Assembly: GCA_032128395.1 (NCBI GenBank)
Contig: JAQBGV010000012.1
Span: 1-64,000, forward strand
Length of the DNA: 64,000 bases
From: JAQBGV01 sp032128395
GTDB lineage: Bacteria > Planctomycetota > UBA8108 > UBA1146
Direction of reading: 5' to 3'
Part shown: positions 19,290 to 28,975 of the stretch, in pieces
How the letters are laid out: every line of letters begins with the position of its first letter
Position numbering within the stretch: position 1 is the first letter of the stretch
Program-made: the position numbers and the translations under genes
The notes under the pieces: model-generated
The model's database searches: none
The model's input: the letters and a program-made list of their open reading frames with translations, nothing else
Told to the model about the DNA's origin: nothing

Positions 19290-20033
19290 ATGAGCCCCAA
19301 ACCCATCCACACCCGCGCCTTGGTCCTCCGCCGCCTCGACTACTCCGAGTCCTCCCAGATCGTCACCGTCGACACCCGTGATCTCGGAATCGTCGACCTG
19401 CTCGCGAGGGGGAGTCGGCGAGAGGCGAGGCGTGGGTCTTCTTTCGCCGAGCCACTCGACCTCGGAGGGTGGTACGACATCGTCTACCGCGCGCGGAGCG
19501 GGGATCTCGGCCTCGCCACCGAGGCTCGACTGATCGAGGGGTTTCCCCGCCTGCGGGATGACCTCTCCGCGTGGCTGGAAGCGTGCTTCGCCCTCGAAGT
19601 GCTCCGCGCGTCGTTCACCGCGGGCGATCCACACCCAGAGCTGCTGAGAGGGACGCTGTCATTCCTCAAGCTCCTCGCAGTGGGGAAGGGGCGGCTCGCG
19701 CTCCGAGTCCGGTTCCTCCACGAGCTCCTGTACGCTTCCGGGGTCGCCCCCGGGTGGGAACATTGCGCCGGATGTCGACGCCCGCTCACCGACCGCGCCT
19801 ACTGGCAGCTCCCTGCGGCTCTTCACTGCGAAGGGTGTCGGGGGGGGAGTGATCGCCCCGTCCCCAGTGCGGTGCGGGAGACGGTGGCTCAGATCGCCGG
19901 GATGCCATGGGGGAACCTCCCCTCAGAGGGGGGCTCCGTTCGCCCTCTCGGCGCCGCTTGGGAGCTCATGCGCGATGCTCTCCTCTCCCACTTGGAGCAC
20001 GCGCCGAGATCGCTAAGATACCTCCGCGCATAG
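19290..20033 (+). CDS. recO: DNA repair protein RecO
   Basis: A 247-residue RecO, the recombination mediator that helps load RecA with RecF/RecR and anneals strands. The N-terminal OB fold reads ALVLRRLDYSESSQIVTVDT, with the usual 'A-x-V-L-x-x-x-x-Y-x-E' pattern. The C-terminal part has a Cys4 zinc site (CAGC ... CEGC, near residues 165-188). Length is normal for the family. It starts at ATG 19290 without a strong ribosome site. It sits just upstream of the outer-membrane assembly genes. Confidence 0.9.
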   Translation: MSPKPIHTRALVLRRLDYSESSQIVTVDTRDLGIVDLLARGSRREARRGSSFAEPLDLGGWYDIVYRARSGDLGLATEARLIEGFPRLRDDLSAWLEACFALEVLRASFTAGDPHPELLRGTLSFLKLLAVGKGRLALRVRFLHELLYASGVAPGWEHCAGCRRPLTDRAYWQLPAALHCEGCRGGSDRPVPSAVRETVAQIAGMPWGNLPSEGGSVRPLGAAWELMRDALLSHLEHAPRSLRYLRA

Positions 20034-20066
20034 CGGCCCGGGGTCCGGGCCCTGAAGGGAAACGCC

Positions 20067-21095
20067 GTGAGGGTCTGGAGACTGGCGTTCGAATGGTGCC
20101 GGGGGATCCCCCTCGAGGTCCCGGTCATCGCTGTGATCCTCTTCTTCGGCGGGGTTCCCCTCGGCTGCGCGGGTCCCGCGGAGCTTCCCCCAGAGGCCGA
20201 GACGGGTCTTCGCGATCCGGTGGAGACCCCGACGATCGACCCCGCCACGATCCCGTCCCAAGATCTGGCCGATGCCCTCTACGCCGCGGACCAAGCCCTC
20301 CGGGAGGGTCGCCACGCCGCGGCGATCGACGGATACGAGCGGATCCTTCGCTCGTTCGACCGGTCGAGCCCCACCGTCGAGACGATCCGCAGCTCCCTCC
20401 TCGAGGCCCAGTTCAGGAGTCGAGACTTCGATGCAGCCCTCGAGACGAGCACGGAGATTCTCGACGGAGAGCCCTCCGCGACGACGATCGAGTCGGTCCT
20501 CATGCGACGCTACGAAATCGGCCTTTCCTTCCTGGGGGGGGCGACGAGGCAGGTCCTCGGGCTCAGCATCTCCGCCGAGGGGAAGGGGCTCGAGATCCTC
20601 GATGGGCTCGTTGAGAAGTACCCCTACATGTCCTTTGCCGACGATGCGGTGTACCACATCGCGAGCTGGTATCTCCGACGGGAGGACTACGCCGAGGCGG
20701 AACAGCTGTTCCAGCGTCTCTTGCGCGATTACCCCACAAGTCAGTGGTCCACCGCGGCCGAATACCGTATCGGGGAGGCTTCGCTCCATCGGCTGAAAGG
20801 GGTCGAGTACGACTTCAGTACCCTAGAGTCCGCAGAGCGCCGCTTCCGTCGCTACCTGAAGCTGAATCCGGCGGGGGCGCAGTCCGACCAGGCTAGAGCG
20901 GGTTTGGCGCAGATCGACGACTTCCGCGCGCAACGCTGGCTGAAAGTGGCGGAATTCTACATCGGCTTCGAGAAGGAGGACGCGGCACGGGTCTACCTGC
21001 GAAAGCTTCGGGAGAACCACCCCGACACCGAAGAGGGTCGCCGTGCGGCGGAGCTCCTCCGAGGACTGAAGGGTGGGACCGATGCGACCCAGTGA
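20067..21095 (+). CDS. Outer-membrane assembly lipoprotein BamD-like
   Basis: A 342-residue TPR lipoprotein from GTG 20067. The hydrophobic signal ends in the lipobox VPLGC (Cys about 35). Several tetratricopeptide units follow, notably DDAVYHIASWYLRREDYAEA, AEQLFQRLLRDYPTSQW and DAARVYLRKLRENHPDTE, which match the BamD/YfiO pattern of pairing a Pro after each 'hYP' turn. BamD is the essential partner of BamA in beta-barrel insertion. The gene overlaps the lptE-like gene by 14 bp, which supports an outer-membrane biogenesis role. It could also be a generic TPR lipoprotein. Confidence 0.75.
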   Translation: MRVWRLAFEWCRGIPLEVPVIAVILFFGGVPLGCAGPAELPPEAETGLRDPVETPTIDPATIPSQDLADALYAADQALREGRHAAAIDGYERILRSFDRSSPTVETIRSSLLEAQFRSRDFDAALETSTEILDGEPSATTIESVLMRRYEIGLSFLGGATRQVLGLSISAEGKGLEILDGLVEKYPYMSFADDAVYHIASWYLRREDYAEAEQLFQRLLRDYPTSQWSTAAEYRIGEASLHRLKGVEYDFSTLESAERRFRRYLKLNPAGAQSDQARAGLAQIDDFRAQRWLKVAEFYIGFEKEDAARVYLRKLRENHPDTEEGRRAAELLRGLKGGTDATQ

Positions 21096-21636
21096 GACAC
21101 GCGGGGGCACGCCCCGCTTCCCCATGATCCTCCTCCTGTTCTTCGTGGTGGGACTCGGTTCGGTTTCGCTGCTCGGGGGCTGTGGCTACTCGAGCGGCTA
21201 CCGACTCCCCGACGACGTGCGCAGCGTCGCGGTGCCGATCTTCCGGAACGAGACCTTTCCGCTCCGGCGGGACGTCGAGCTCGATCTCACCCGGGCGGTG
21301 AAGGAGGAGCTCGAGCTGCGCAGCGATGCCCGAGTCGTCGCAGAGTCCGCGAATGCGGATGCCGTGCTCGAGGGGATTGTGATCGAGTTCGAGGAAGGGG
21401 TCCTGACCGAGGGCCCCGGCGACGCGCGCCAGGATTCGGGGATCGTGGTCCGCGTACAGATCCGACTGGTGCGGACACGTGATGGGAGCGAACTCGTTGC
21501 ACGGACGATCAGCGACTACGCCGCCTTCTCGAACCAGGTGGGCGAGACGATCGACGTCGCCCGCATCGAGGCGGTACGTGAGCTCGCTCGTCGCATCGTC
21601 GCCGAGCTGGAACCGTGGGGCGTCTCCGCGCCCTGA
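21082..21636 (+). CDS. LPS-assembly lipoprotein LptE-like
   Basis: A 184-residue lipoprotein. ATG 21082 follows GAAGGG by about 8 bp; a GTG at 21073 is an alternative. A signal peptide with lipobox LLGGC is followed at once by GYSSGYRLPDDVRSVAVPIF. This 'C-G-Y ... V-P-x-F-x-N-x-T' opening is typical of LptE-type (LPS-assembly) lipoproteins of non-proteobacterial diderms. The rest alternates beta strands and helices (LTRAVKEELELRSDARVV, DAVLEGIVIEF). In the LPS exporter LptE plugs LptD. It overlaps the bamD-like gene and is 33 bp from ftsH. Confidence 0.78.
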   Translation: MRPSETRGGTPRFPMILLLFFVVGLGSVSLLGGCGYSSGYRLPDDVRSVAVPIFRNETFPLRRDVELDLTRAVKEELELRSDARVVAESANADAVLEGIVIEFEEGVLTEGPGDARQDSGIVVRVQIRLVRTRDGSELVARTISDYAAFSNQVGETIDVARIEAVRELARRIVAELEPWGVSAP

Positions 21637-21669
21637 TCGTCGCTCCACCCCGTACGGGAGGGGCGCCGG

Positions 21670-23526
21670 GTGAACAGCCCCAACCCCTCACCGCCACCAC
21701 CACCGTCTGCCGGCTCGCCGTGGACGATCGTCGTCCTCGTCTTCGGCGCGGTCCTCGTTTCCCTCGTGATCTGGGTCCCCGGTGGATCCGCCGGGGTCGA
21801 GGAGGACCTCGCTGTGATCCGTCGCGAATTGCGCGGGGGCGGGGTGGAGTCCCTCGAAGTGTGGAGCCGCGAGCAGCGGATCCATGGGCGCTTCCGTGGG
21901 GTCGCAGCGACCGCGCTGGGGGAGACCTTCGACAGCTACATCGCCACCGACGAGATCCTGACCGAGGTGGTCCGCGAAGCCGAGGCGTGGAACGCGGAGC
22001 ACCCGGGGGTCCCGGTCTCCCTGAAGACTCACGGCCTCCCGAACGCCTACTGGATCACGCTCTTGCAGATCCTCCCTTGGCTCCTCTTCGGTGGGTTGAT
22101 CTTCTGGTGGTGGACGAAGCGCGGACCGGCGACCGGGGGCTCCGCGATCGGCCGGGGGCGCGCGCCGCTGTTCGCAGCCGAACTCCCCAAATCGACCTTT
22201 GACGATGTCGCGGGAATCGAAGAGGCGCGGGCCGAGGTCGAGGAGATCGTCGAGTTCTTGCGCAACCCGGGGCGCTTCACGCGACTCGGAGGGAGGATCC
22301 CTCGCGGGGTGCTCCTCGTCGGTCCTCCCGGGACCGGGAAGACCCTGCTCGCCCGTGCGGTGGCGGGCGAAGCGGCGATCCCGTTCTTCAGCATCTCCGG
22401 GAGCGATTTCGTCGAGATGTATGTCGGGGTCGGCGCTGCGCGGGTGCGGGACCTCTTCAAGCGGGCCCGAGAGCACGCGCCGTGCATCGTGTTCCTCGAC
22501 GAGATCGATGCGGTGGGGCGCTGTCGCACCGCGAGCCCCGCGGGGGGGAGCGAGGAGCGTGAACAGACTCTCAACGCGATCCTCGTCGAGATGGACGGCT
22601 TCACCCCGGAGGCTGGCGTGATCGTCCTCGCCGCGACGAATCGTCCCGACATCCTCGACCCCGCACTGCTCCGTCCGGGGCGATTCGACCGTCAGATCAC
22701 GATCGACTACCCCGATCGGGCCGGTAGGCTGAAGATCCTCGAAGTCCACACGCGCGGAGTTCGGCTCGAAGAGGGGATGGACCTCGACGCCCTCGCCCGC
22801 GGTACCGCGAGTTTCTCCGGGGCGGAGATCGCAGCGATCGTCAACGAGGCTGCGCTGATCGCGGCACTCGCCGACCGCGATCGGATCGCGAAGGACGATC
22901 TCGAGGAGGCGCGCGACAAAGTGCGGTGGGGACGCGCCCGCCACAGTCGTGTCCTCGAGGAGGAGGATCGCAAGATCACCGCCTACCACGAGGCGGGGCA
23001 CGCGCTTCTCGCCCATCTCCTTCCCGAGGTGGAGCCGCTCCACAAAGTGACGATCATCCCCCGCGGGCCGTCCCTCGGGTCGACGATGCAGCTCCCCGAG
23101 AAGGACCGCTATTCGCTGACCCGCGAGCGAGCCTTCGGGATGCTGCTCGTCCTCTTCGGCGGCCGCATCGCCGAGGCGCAGTTCTGTGGGGACATTTCGA
23201 GTGGCGCCAGCTCGGACCTGGAACGCGCGACGGAGATCGCGCGGCGGATGGTTTGCGAGTGGGGGATGAGCGAGAAGGTCGGCCCCGTCTCCTACTGCGG
23301 GGAGGGTGAGAACGGTGGCTCCGGGATGCGCGTCCTCGGGGAGGAGACGCGCCGGGAGATCGATCGCGAGGTCCGCCGGATCCTCGGCGAGGCCTACTCC
23401 CAGGCGGAGTGCCGCCTCAAGGCCCACCATGACGACGTAGAGACGATCGCTCAGGCACTCCTCGAGAGGGAAACCCTCAACGGCGAAGAGGTCGGACGCT
23501 TGCTGGCAGCTCCGGCGACCCCATGA
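21670..23526 (+). CDS. ftsH: ATP-dependent zinc metalloprotease FtsH
   Basis: A 618-residue membrane AAA+ protease that degrades misfolded and regulatory membrane and cytosolic proteins. GTG 21670 starts it. Membrane segments lie at about 18-36 and 126-147 with a periplasmic domain between. Walker A GPPGTGKT (218-225), Walker B FLDEID (275-280), the pore motif [12 protein letters not shown] and the second region of homology [20 protein letters not shown] are all present. The zinc site HEAGH is at 440-444, with the third acidic ligand in [11 protein letters not shown]. All key residues are intact. It ends in ATGA; folP starts 200 bp on. Confidence 0.97.
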   Translation: MNSPNPSPPPPPSAGSPWTIVVLVFGAVLVSLVIWVPGGSAGVEEDLAVIRRELRGGGVESLEVWSREQRIHGRFRGVAATALGETFDSYIATDEILTEVVREAEAWNAEHPGVPVSLKTHGLPNAYWITLLQILPWLLFGGLIFWWWTKRGPATGGSAIGRGRAPLFAAELPKSTFDDVAGIEEARAEVEEIVEFLRNPGRFTRLGGRIPRGVLLVGPPGTGKTLLARAVAGEAAIPFFSISGSDFVEMYVGVGAARVRDLFKRAREHAPCIVFLDEIDAVGRCRTASPAGGSEEREQTLNAILVEMDGFTPEAGVIVLAATNRPDILDPALLRPGRFDRQITIDYPDRAGRLKILEVHTRGVRLEEGMDLDALARGTASFSGAEIAAIVNEAALIAALADRDRIAKDDLEEARDKVRWGRARHSRVLEEEDRKITAYHEAGHALLAHLLPEVEPLHKVTIIPRGPSLGSTMQLPEKDRYSLTRERAFGMLLVLFGGRIAEAQFCGDISSGASSDLERATEIARRMVCEWGMSEKVGPVSYCGEGENGGSGMRVLGEETRREIDREVRRILGEAYSQAECRLKAHHDDVETIAQALLERETLNGEEVGRLLAAPATP

Positions 23527-23726
23527 TCCGCCGATGGGCGCATCTCCCACGTTCTCGGCTCCGTCCAGCACTCCCGCCCGGTCGGTTCGGTTACAATCTC
23601 GCGGCCGCGGCGGAACGCCGCTCGTTTCCACGGGGTGCGGAGCTTCCGCGCATTCCGAATTGGGGCAATTCGAACTGGGGCGCCCCTCATCTTGGCCGCC
23701 CGCACGAGGAAGGAACCGCTGTCCCG

Positions 23727-24581
23727 ATGCAGGTCGATCCGCCGCGACCCCGGGTCATGGGGATCCTGAACGTCACTCCTGATTCCTTCAGCGACGGGGG
23801 GGCCTTCGATGACCCCACCCGGGCGGGTGCGCGTGCACGTCAGATCGTTTCACAGGGAGCGGACCTCCTCGACATCGGAGGAGAGTCGACCCGCCCCGGC
23901 TCCGACCCGATCTCTCTCGACATGGAGCTCGCGCGAGTACTCCCGGTCCTCGATCGCTTGGGTCCGGATTCCCCGCTCCCTCTCTCCATCCCGATCTCGA
24001 TCGACACCCGACGCGCCGCCGTCGCCGACGCCGCGGCCGCGCGTGGGGCGACCATCCTCAATGACACCGCCGCGCTCCGCGACGACCCCGAGATCGCTGC
24101 CGTGGCGGCGGAGCGGGGGATGACGGTGGTCTTGATGCACCGGCGGGGGATTCCCCGGACGATGCAGCAGAGCGTCAGCTACGACGACCTGCTCACCGAG
24201 GTTCGGGCGTTCTTCGAGGACCGCGTCGAAGCCGCGATCGAGGCGGGAATTCCTCGGGAGCGGATCGTTCTCGATCCAGGGATCGGTTTCGGCAAGAGCG
24301 CCCTGGACAACGAGCGGCTGCTCGCACATCTCGACCGCATTCGACTACCGGGAATCCCGCTGCTCGTCGGCGCCAGCAGGAAGTCGTTCCTCGCCCGCCA
24401 CGGCGGCCAACTGGCCGCAGATCGTCTCCCGGGCTCCCTGGCGGTCGCCGCGGTCTGCGCACGTCAGTCCGTCGAGTTCCTCCGCGTGCACGACGTCGCG
24501 GAGACCGTCGCGTTCCTCCGCTCGCTGGCGGCGATCGAAGGGTCGGTGATCGAGGGAGCGAGTGAGGTTGCGCACTCATGA
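23727..24581 (+). CDS. folP: Dihydropteroate synthase
   Basis: A 284-residue TIM-barrel enzyme that condenses 4-aminobenzoate with hydroxymethyl-dihydropterin diphosphate in folate synthesis. The motifs are MGILNVTPDSFSDGG (10-25), DIGGESTRPGS, SIDTRRAAVADAA, GATILNDTAA, LDPGIGFGKS and LLVGASRKSF. The frame stays open upstream to an ATG at 23523 that overlaps the ftsH stop, but that would add 68 residues unlike the family. ATG 23727 has AGGAAGG upstream and gives a normal length. It shares ATGA with cdaA. Confidence 0.95.
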   Translation: MQVDPPRPRVMGILNVTPDSFSDGGAFDDPTRAGARARQIVSQGADLLDIGGESTRPGSDPISLDMELARVLPVLDRLGPDSPLPLSIPISIDTRRAAVADAAAARGATILNDTAALRDDPEIAAVAAERGMTVVLMHRRGIPRTMQQSVSYDDLLTEVRAFFEDRVEAAIEAGIPRERIVLDPGIGFGKSALDNERLLAHLDRIRLPGIPLLVGASRKSFLARHGGQLAADRLPGSLAVAAVCARQSVEFLRVHDVAETVAFLRSLAAIEGSVIEGASEVAHS

Positions 24582-25417
24582 GAGCCCTCCGCAACCTCTG
24601 GGAAGTCCTCGAACCGATCATCGATCTGCACTTCTTCATCGAAGTCGGGCTGATCTTCATCCTGATCTACTACTTCATCAAATTCTGCGAGGGGACTCGC
24701 GGAGCGGGAGTGCTCAAGGGTCTCTCACTCCTGGTGCTGATGGCCGCGTTCATCTTCAGATACGTCACGAATACCTTCGACTTCGACCGGCTGAACTATC
24801 TGCTCGATTTCATCGGCCCCGCGACGATCACGGCTCTCGTGGTGATCCTCCAGCCGGAATTGCGTCGCGGTCTGGTGCGTCTGAGCCAGACGCCGATCTT
24901 CGGCGAGTTCATCAAGGACGAACACGAGGTGATCGGCGAGGTGATCAAAGCGTGCTTCCGGCTCTCCAAGAACAAGGTTGGAGCTCTGATCGCTATCGAG
25001 CGCGAGCAACCCCTCAACGCCTACGCGGAGCGTGGGACCGGACTCGACGCCGAGGTGCACAGCGAGTTGATCACCACGATCTTCTACCCCGGGACTGAGC
25101 TCCACGACGGCGCGATCGTGATCCAGAAGGGGCGGATCGCTGCTGCGGGATGCCTCTTCCCACTCTCCGAGAACCCCGAACTCGGCTCCTGGGCCGGCAC
25201 TCGCCACCGAGCCGGAGTAGGGATCAGCGAGGAGACCGACTGCGTGACCGTCGTCGTCAGTGAGGAGACCGGGAACGTTTCCCTGTGCGTACAGGGAAAC
25301 GTGTACCGCCATCTCGATCGGGAGGAGCTCACCCGCCGTCTGAGGACGTTCTACGCCCAGACCGAATCGGAGGAGCCGAGCGTCCCCGAGGTCACCGCAG
25401 AGTTGGGGAAGGTCTGA
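24578..25417 (+). CDS. cdaA: Membrane diadenylate cyclase CdaA
   Basis: A 279-residue enzyme that makes cyclic di-AMP from two ATP. Three N-terminal membrane helices (about 18-36, 45-64 and 76-95) precede the DAC domain. The catalytic DGA motif is at 177-179 (ELHDGAI) and the RHR motif at 209-211 (GTRHRAG), both intact. ATGA overlap with folP and close linkage to cdaR and glmM reproduce the conserved cdaA-cdaR-glmM cell-wall/osmotic signalling cluster, in which CdaR and GlmM can regulate CdaA. Confidence 0.96.
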   Translation: MRALRNLWEVLEPIIDLHFFIEVGLIFILIYYFIKFCEGTRGAGVLKGLSLLVLMAAFIFRYVTNTFDFDRLNYLLDFIGPATITALVVILQPELRRGLVRLSQTPIFGEFIKDEHEVIGEVIKACFRLSKNKVGALIAIEREQPLNAYAERGTGLDAEVHSELITTIFYPGTELHDGAIVIQKGRIAAAGCLFPLSENPELGSWAGTRHRAGVGISEETDCVTVVVSEETGNVSLCVQGNVYRHLDREELTRRLRTFYAQTESEEPSVPEVTAELGKV

Positions 25418-25420
25418 GCG

Positions 25421-26494
25421 ATGCCGAGGCCACAACAACCCTCTTCGCTCGCCCGGATGTTCCTCGGCAACTGGCGCAACAAGGGCACCTCGATGGTGTT
25501 CGCGGTCCTGATCTGGTTCTTCGCATTCAACAACACCAAGCAGGAAGAGACGTTCCCGATATTGGTGCAGATCAAGAGTTCCGACCCCAACCAGATCGTC
25601 CTTCAAACGGCGCTCCCAGGAAGCAAGGCCCCCTTCGATTCCAGCGTGGAAGTGACCCTCAAGGGGCCCCGCAACCTCCTCAAGGCGGTCTCCCTGCTGA
25701 GTCCTCCCCTCGAAGGTTTCTTCAGCGTCGATTCGTCGCAGACGATCAAGCTTCAGAACGGGAGCGGATATCCGCTGCTTCCCGGTGGGGTGACGGTGGA
25801 GGGGACCGTTCCGACCGAAGTTGTCGTGGAGCTCGATCTCTTGGCGAAGCGGAGCATCCCGATCGAGCAGGGTTTCGTCGGCAGTCCTTCTCCGCGGTTT
25901 CGGGCGCCGACACGAGCTGACATGACCTTCGAGCCCGCCACGGTCGAAGTGAGAGGTCCGGCTTCCCTCCTCGATAGCGTTCGCGTGAGTATTGTGCAGA
26001 CCACGATCGCGGGCTGGGATGAGCCGGTGTGGGAGGGGTCGCTCCCACTCGTCCTGACGAGGAGTCAGGGCGGGCCGGTTCAACATCGGGAGATCTACAT
26101 CACGGAGAAGTCCAGCAGAGAAGTCAGAGTTCGGATCGATCTGAAGAGCGCCCTCGAGGAAGATCAGTTCCAGATCCCGATTCGACTGAGTTTCGCCTCC
26201 GATACCAATCGCCCGGCGCTCCGGATCACCAATGCGGACGAACAGGTCACCCTGACCTGTCGCGGGACCCGAGAGTCCTTGGCGGAGCTGCACCAGTTGG
26301 TGAAGGACGGGGCGATCTCGATCTGGATCGAGGTGACCGAGACCGGGACAGCGAAAGAGGTCCACTCCTCCAAGTTTCAATGGGCGGAGGGGCAGATCCC
26401 GGCGGGGATCGAGCGCAGTTCGATGACCTTCAGGCCGGACATCGTGATCTACAAGGTCGTACTCGAGAGCGAGGATGAGGGGACGGACGAGTGA
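25421..26494 (+). CDS. cdaR: YbbR-domain protein CdaR (CdaA regulator)
   Basis: A 357-residue protein beginning 3 bp after cdaA. One N-terminal membrane segment (about 23-38, GTSMVFAVLIWFFAFNN) anchors a chain of extracytoplasmic YbbR-type beta domains. Repeated phrases such as VEVTLKGPRNLL, VEVRGPASLL and VTLTCRGTRESL mark at least three of these. In Firmicutes the orthologue binds and tunes CdaA. It overlaps glmM by 4 bp. Identity rests on position and the YbbR repeats. Confidence 0.88.
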   Translation: MPRPQQPSSLARMFLGNWRNKGTSMVFAVLIWFFAFNNTKQEETFPILVQIKSSDPNQIVLQTALPGSKAPFDSSVEVTLKGPRNLLKAVSLLSPPLEGFFSVDSSQTIKLQNGSGYPLLPGGVTVEGTVPTEVVVELDLLAKRSIPIEQGFVGSPSPRFRAPTRADMTFEPATVEVRGPASLLDSVRVSIVQTTIAGWDEPVWEGSLPLVLTRSQGGPVQHREIYITEKSSREVRVRIDLKSALEEDQFQIPIRLSFASDTNRPALRITNADEQVTLTCRGTRESLAELHQLVKDGAISIWIEVTETGTAKEVHSSKFQWAEGQIPAGIERSSMTFRPDIVIYKVVLESEDEGTDE

Positions 26495-27903
26495 CCGGCA
26501 GCGAGAAGAACATCTTCGGGACCGACGGCATCCGAGATCGCGGCGGGCGCGGTTGGCTCGCTCCCGAGGGGCTGTCACGCCTCGGCGGGGCACTGGTCGC
26601 CCACGCGAGGCGAGGGGGATCCCCGCGACTGCGATTTCTCATCGCTCGAGATCCGCGTCCTTCCGGACCGGAGATCGAACGCGTTCTGGCGGCCGCGCTC
26701 GTTCTCCATGGAGCCACGGTGGTTCATGGGGGGATCCTCCCGACGCCGGCGGTCTCGGTACTCGTCTCCGCGGGGCTTGCCGACTTCGGAATCGTGATCA
26801 GCGCCTCGCACAATCCCCCGGAGTTCAACGGGGTGAAGCTCTTCGGACCGGACGGTGCGAAACTGTCGGTCGAGGACGAAGAGGCGATCACCGCGGACGC
26901 CCTCTCCCTCCCCGCCGTCCTGGGGACGGTCGGCGAGACCGAACCACCCACTCCCACCGATCCCGTCCTGCTGGCACATTATCTCGAGGCGCTGGTCCCC
27001 GACGGAAGCCCGAGGTTCCTCAGCGGCCTCTCGGTGGTCATCGACTGCGCGTGCGGCGCGACCTCGGTCTGCGCGGCGGAAGCGTTCCGTCGCGCGGGGG
27101 CCGCGGTCCGAGCGATCCACGCGGAGCCGGATGGGATGAAGATCAACGATCGATGCGGCAGCACGCACCCCGAGGCGATCGCGGGGGCGGTGCTCGCGGC
27201 ACGAGCGGAGATCGGGATCGCCTTCGACGGTGACGGGGATCGGGCGATCCTGGTCGACGAGACCGGAGCGGTCGTCGATGGGGACGAGATGCTCGCACTC
27301 TGGGCCCTCGACCTCAAGCGACGAGGTCGACTGCCGGGCGATCGGATCGTCGTCACCGTGATGTCGAACGGCGGGATGGAGCGTTTCCTCGCCGAGGCCG
27401 GGATCGGAGTCGTCCGCACCCCGGTCGGGGATCGTGAGGTCCACCGTGCGATGCTGGTCGGCGGGATTGCGCTCGGCGGCGAGCAGTCGGGCCACATCAT
27501 CCACATCATCCCGATCCACCAGAGCGATTCGGCGACGGGGGGCGGGGGGGGGACCGGAGACGGGATCCGCACCGGTCTCGCGCTCGCCCGGCTCGTCCTC
27601 GAGTCGGGGATGGCCCTCTCCTCGTTGCGCGCGCCGATTCCCCGTGATCCGCAGACTCTCCTCGGGGTAGAGGTGACGGCGAAGCCGGCGTTCGATACTC
27701 TCCCCGAGATTCGCGAGGTCCTCGCCGCGGCGGAGAGCGCCCTGGGGGACCGCGGTCGGGTATTGTTGCGATATTCCGGGACGGAGCCGCTCGCTCGTGT
27801 GCTCGTCGAGGGCATCGACGGCCGCGAGAACGAGCACTGGGCAGCGAAGATCGCCGAGGTACTCCGCGCACATCCACAGTTGATGGGGATGGCCCCCGCC
27901 TGA
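26491..27903 (+). CDS. glmM: Phosphoglucosamine mutase
   Basis: A 470-residue alpha-D-phosphohexomutase converting glucosamine-6-P to glucosamine-1-P for peptidoglycan and LPS precursors. GTG 26491 overlaps cdaR. The opening IFGTDGIRD, the phosphoserine loop ISASHNPPEFNG (catalytic Ser about 106), the Mg site DGDGDR (246-251), the sugar loop GGEQSGH and the phosphate-binding RYSGTEPLARVLVEG are all intact. A Gly-rich stretch, TGGGGGTGDG, replaces the commoner 'TGDG' but keeps the last four residues. Third member of the cda cluster. Confidence 0.95.
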   Translation: MTGSEKNIFGTDGIRDRGGRGWLAPEGLSRLGGALVAHARRGGSPRLRFLIARDPRPSGPEIERVLAAALVLHGATVVHGGILPTPAVSVLVSAGLADFGIVISASHNPPEFNGVKLFGPDGAKLSVEDEEAITADALSLPAVLGTVGETEPPTPTDPVLLAHYLEALVPDGSPRFLSGLSVVIDCACGATSVCAAEAFRRAGAAVRAIHAEPDGMKINDRCGSTHPEAIAGAVLAARAEIGIAFDGDGDRAILVDETGAVVDGDEMLALWALDLKRRGRLPGDRIVVTVMSNGGMERFLAEAGIGVVRTPVGDREVHRAMLVGGIALGGEQSGHIIHIIPIHQSDSATGGGGGTGDGIRTGLALARLVLESGMALSSLRAPIPRDPQTLLGVEVTAKPAFDTLPEIREVLAAAESALGDRGRVLLRYSGTEPLARVLVEGIDGRENEHWAAKIAEVLRAHPQLMGMAPA

Positions 27904-27956
27904 CCCCGTGGCTGCGGAACCTTGCGGCCCCGGAGCGATGATTTCGGAGGGGACAG

Positions 27957-28860
27957 ATGGCAACGGAAATGCTCGGCGGAGTTTTCACGGCACTGGTGAC
28001 CCCCTTTCGCCCCAGTCCCGACCGTCCGGATGCGATCGACTGGACCGCACTCGAGGCGCTGCTCGAGGAGCAGATCGCCGCGGGGATCTCGGGCCTGGTT
28101 CCTTGCGGGACCACCGGCGAAGCGACGAGCCTCTCCGGCGAGGAACACGCGCAGGTGGTGCGCTTCGTCGTCGAGCGGGTGGGGGGCCGGGTGCCGGTGG
28201 TCGCCGGAACCGGTTCGAACTCGACCCGCCGCGCTGTCGAGCTGACCGATGCCGCCCGAGAAGCCGGGGCGGACGCGGTTCTCTCGGTGACCCCCGTACT
28301 ACAACCGCCCGCAACCCGACGGACTCGTCGCGCACTACCGTGCGATCGCCGCCGTCGGACTCCCCGTCGTGCTCTACAATATCCCTTCGCGCACCGGGCT
28401 CGCTCTGACGATCGATGACTACCGGAACCTCGCCGAGATTCCGGGGGTCGTCGCGACGAAGGAGGCGAGCGGCGATCTTACGCTCATCGATCAGGTGCTC
28501 TCCGATGGAGAGTTGATCGTCCTCGCCGGGGACGACGCACGAGCGCTCCCGCTCCTCGCCCTCGGTGCCCAAGGTGTTGTTTCGGTGGCGAGCCATCTCG
28601 TCGGCCGCGAGCTGGTCGATCTCTACGATCTGGTCGGCCTGGGGGAACTCCCGGCGGCCCGACAGATCCACCGGCGTCTGTTCCCGCTCTTCCGTGCCCT
28701 CTTCGCGGAGAGCAACCCCGCCCCCCTCAAGGCGGCCCTGGCGGCGCAGAAGCGTCTAGAGGACGTGCTCCGGGAGCCTCTGGTCCCCGCATCGAGCGCC
28801 AATCGCGAGCAGGTGGAAGCGGCGCTGGTGACCGCCGGAGTCGCGAAGACCCGCGGCTGA
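27957..28860 (+). pseudogene. dapA: 4-hydroxy-tetrahydrodipicolinate synthase, one-base frameshift
   Basis: The first frame (27957 to 28418) and second frame (28369 to 28860) are the two halves of DapA, the lysine/diaminopimelate-pathway aldolase. The N-half has GVFTALVTPF and GTTGEATSL; it reads correctly to LSVTP and then turns to nonsense. Dropping one C from the run of five at 28291-28295 restores TPYYNRPQPDGLVAHYR, with the active-site Tyr, and continues into VLYNIPSRTG and the Schiff-base Lys of VVATKEASGD. The corrected product is exactly 300 residues with no other lesion. A sequencing or assembly error in the C run is the likeliest explanation; a real recent mutation is possible. Confidence 0.93.
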
Positions 28861-28870
28861 TCACCGCATT

Positions 28871-28906
28871 GACTGGCTCGCGGCTCTGCCGTGATGCCTG
28901 TCCCGG
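28871..28906 (+). repeat. REP-like palindrome B
   Basis: Between the convergent dapA and HD-nuclease genes. It opens with GACTGGCTCG and closes with GATGCCTGTCCCGG, sharing both ends with the other copies of this family in the window. Confidence 0.55.
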
Positions 28907-28975
28907 ACGCCGGTGCTCTCTCGTGCCTGGCCGCCGTTCAACTTCGGCAAACTCCCCCGTCTCAGCAGGCCGCTC

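Noticed and set aside
23523..23726. An extended N-terminus for dihydropteroate synthase
   Set aside because: It would add 68 residues not found in the family; an ATG with a ribosome site lies at 23727.
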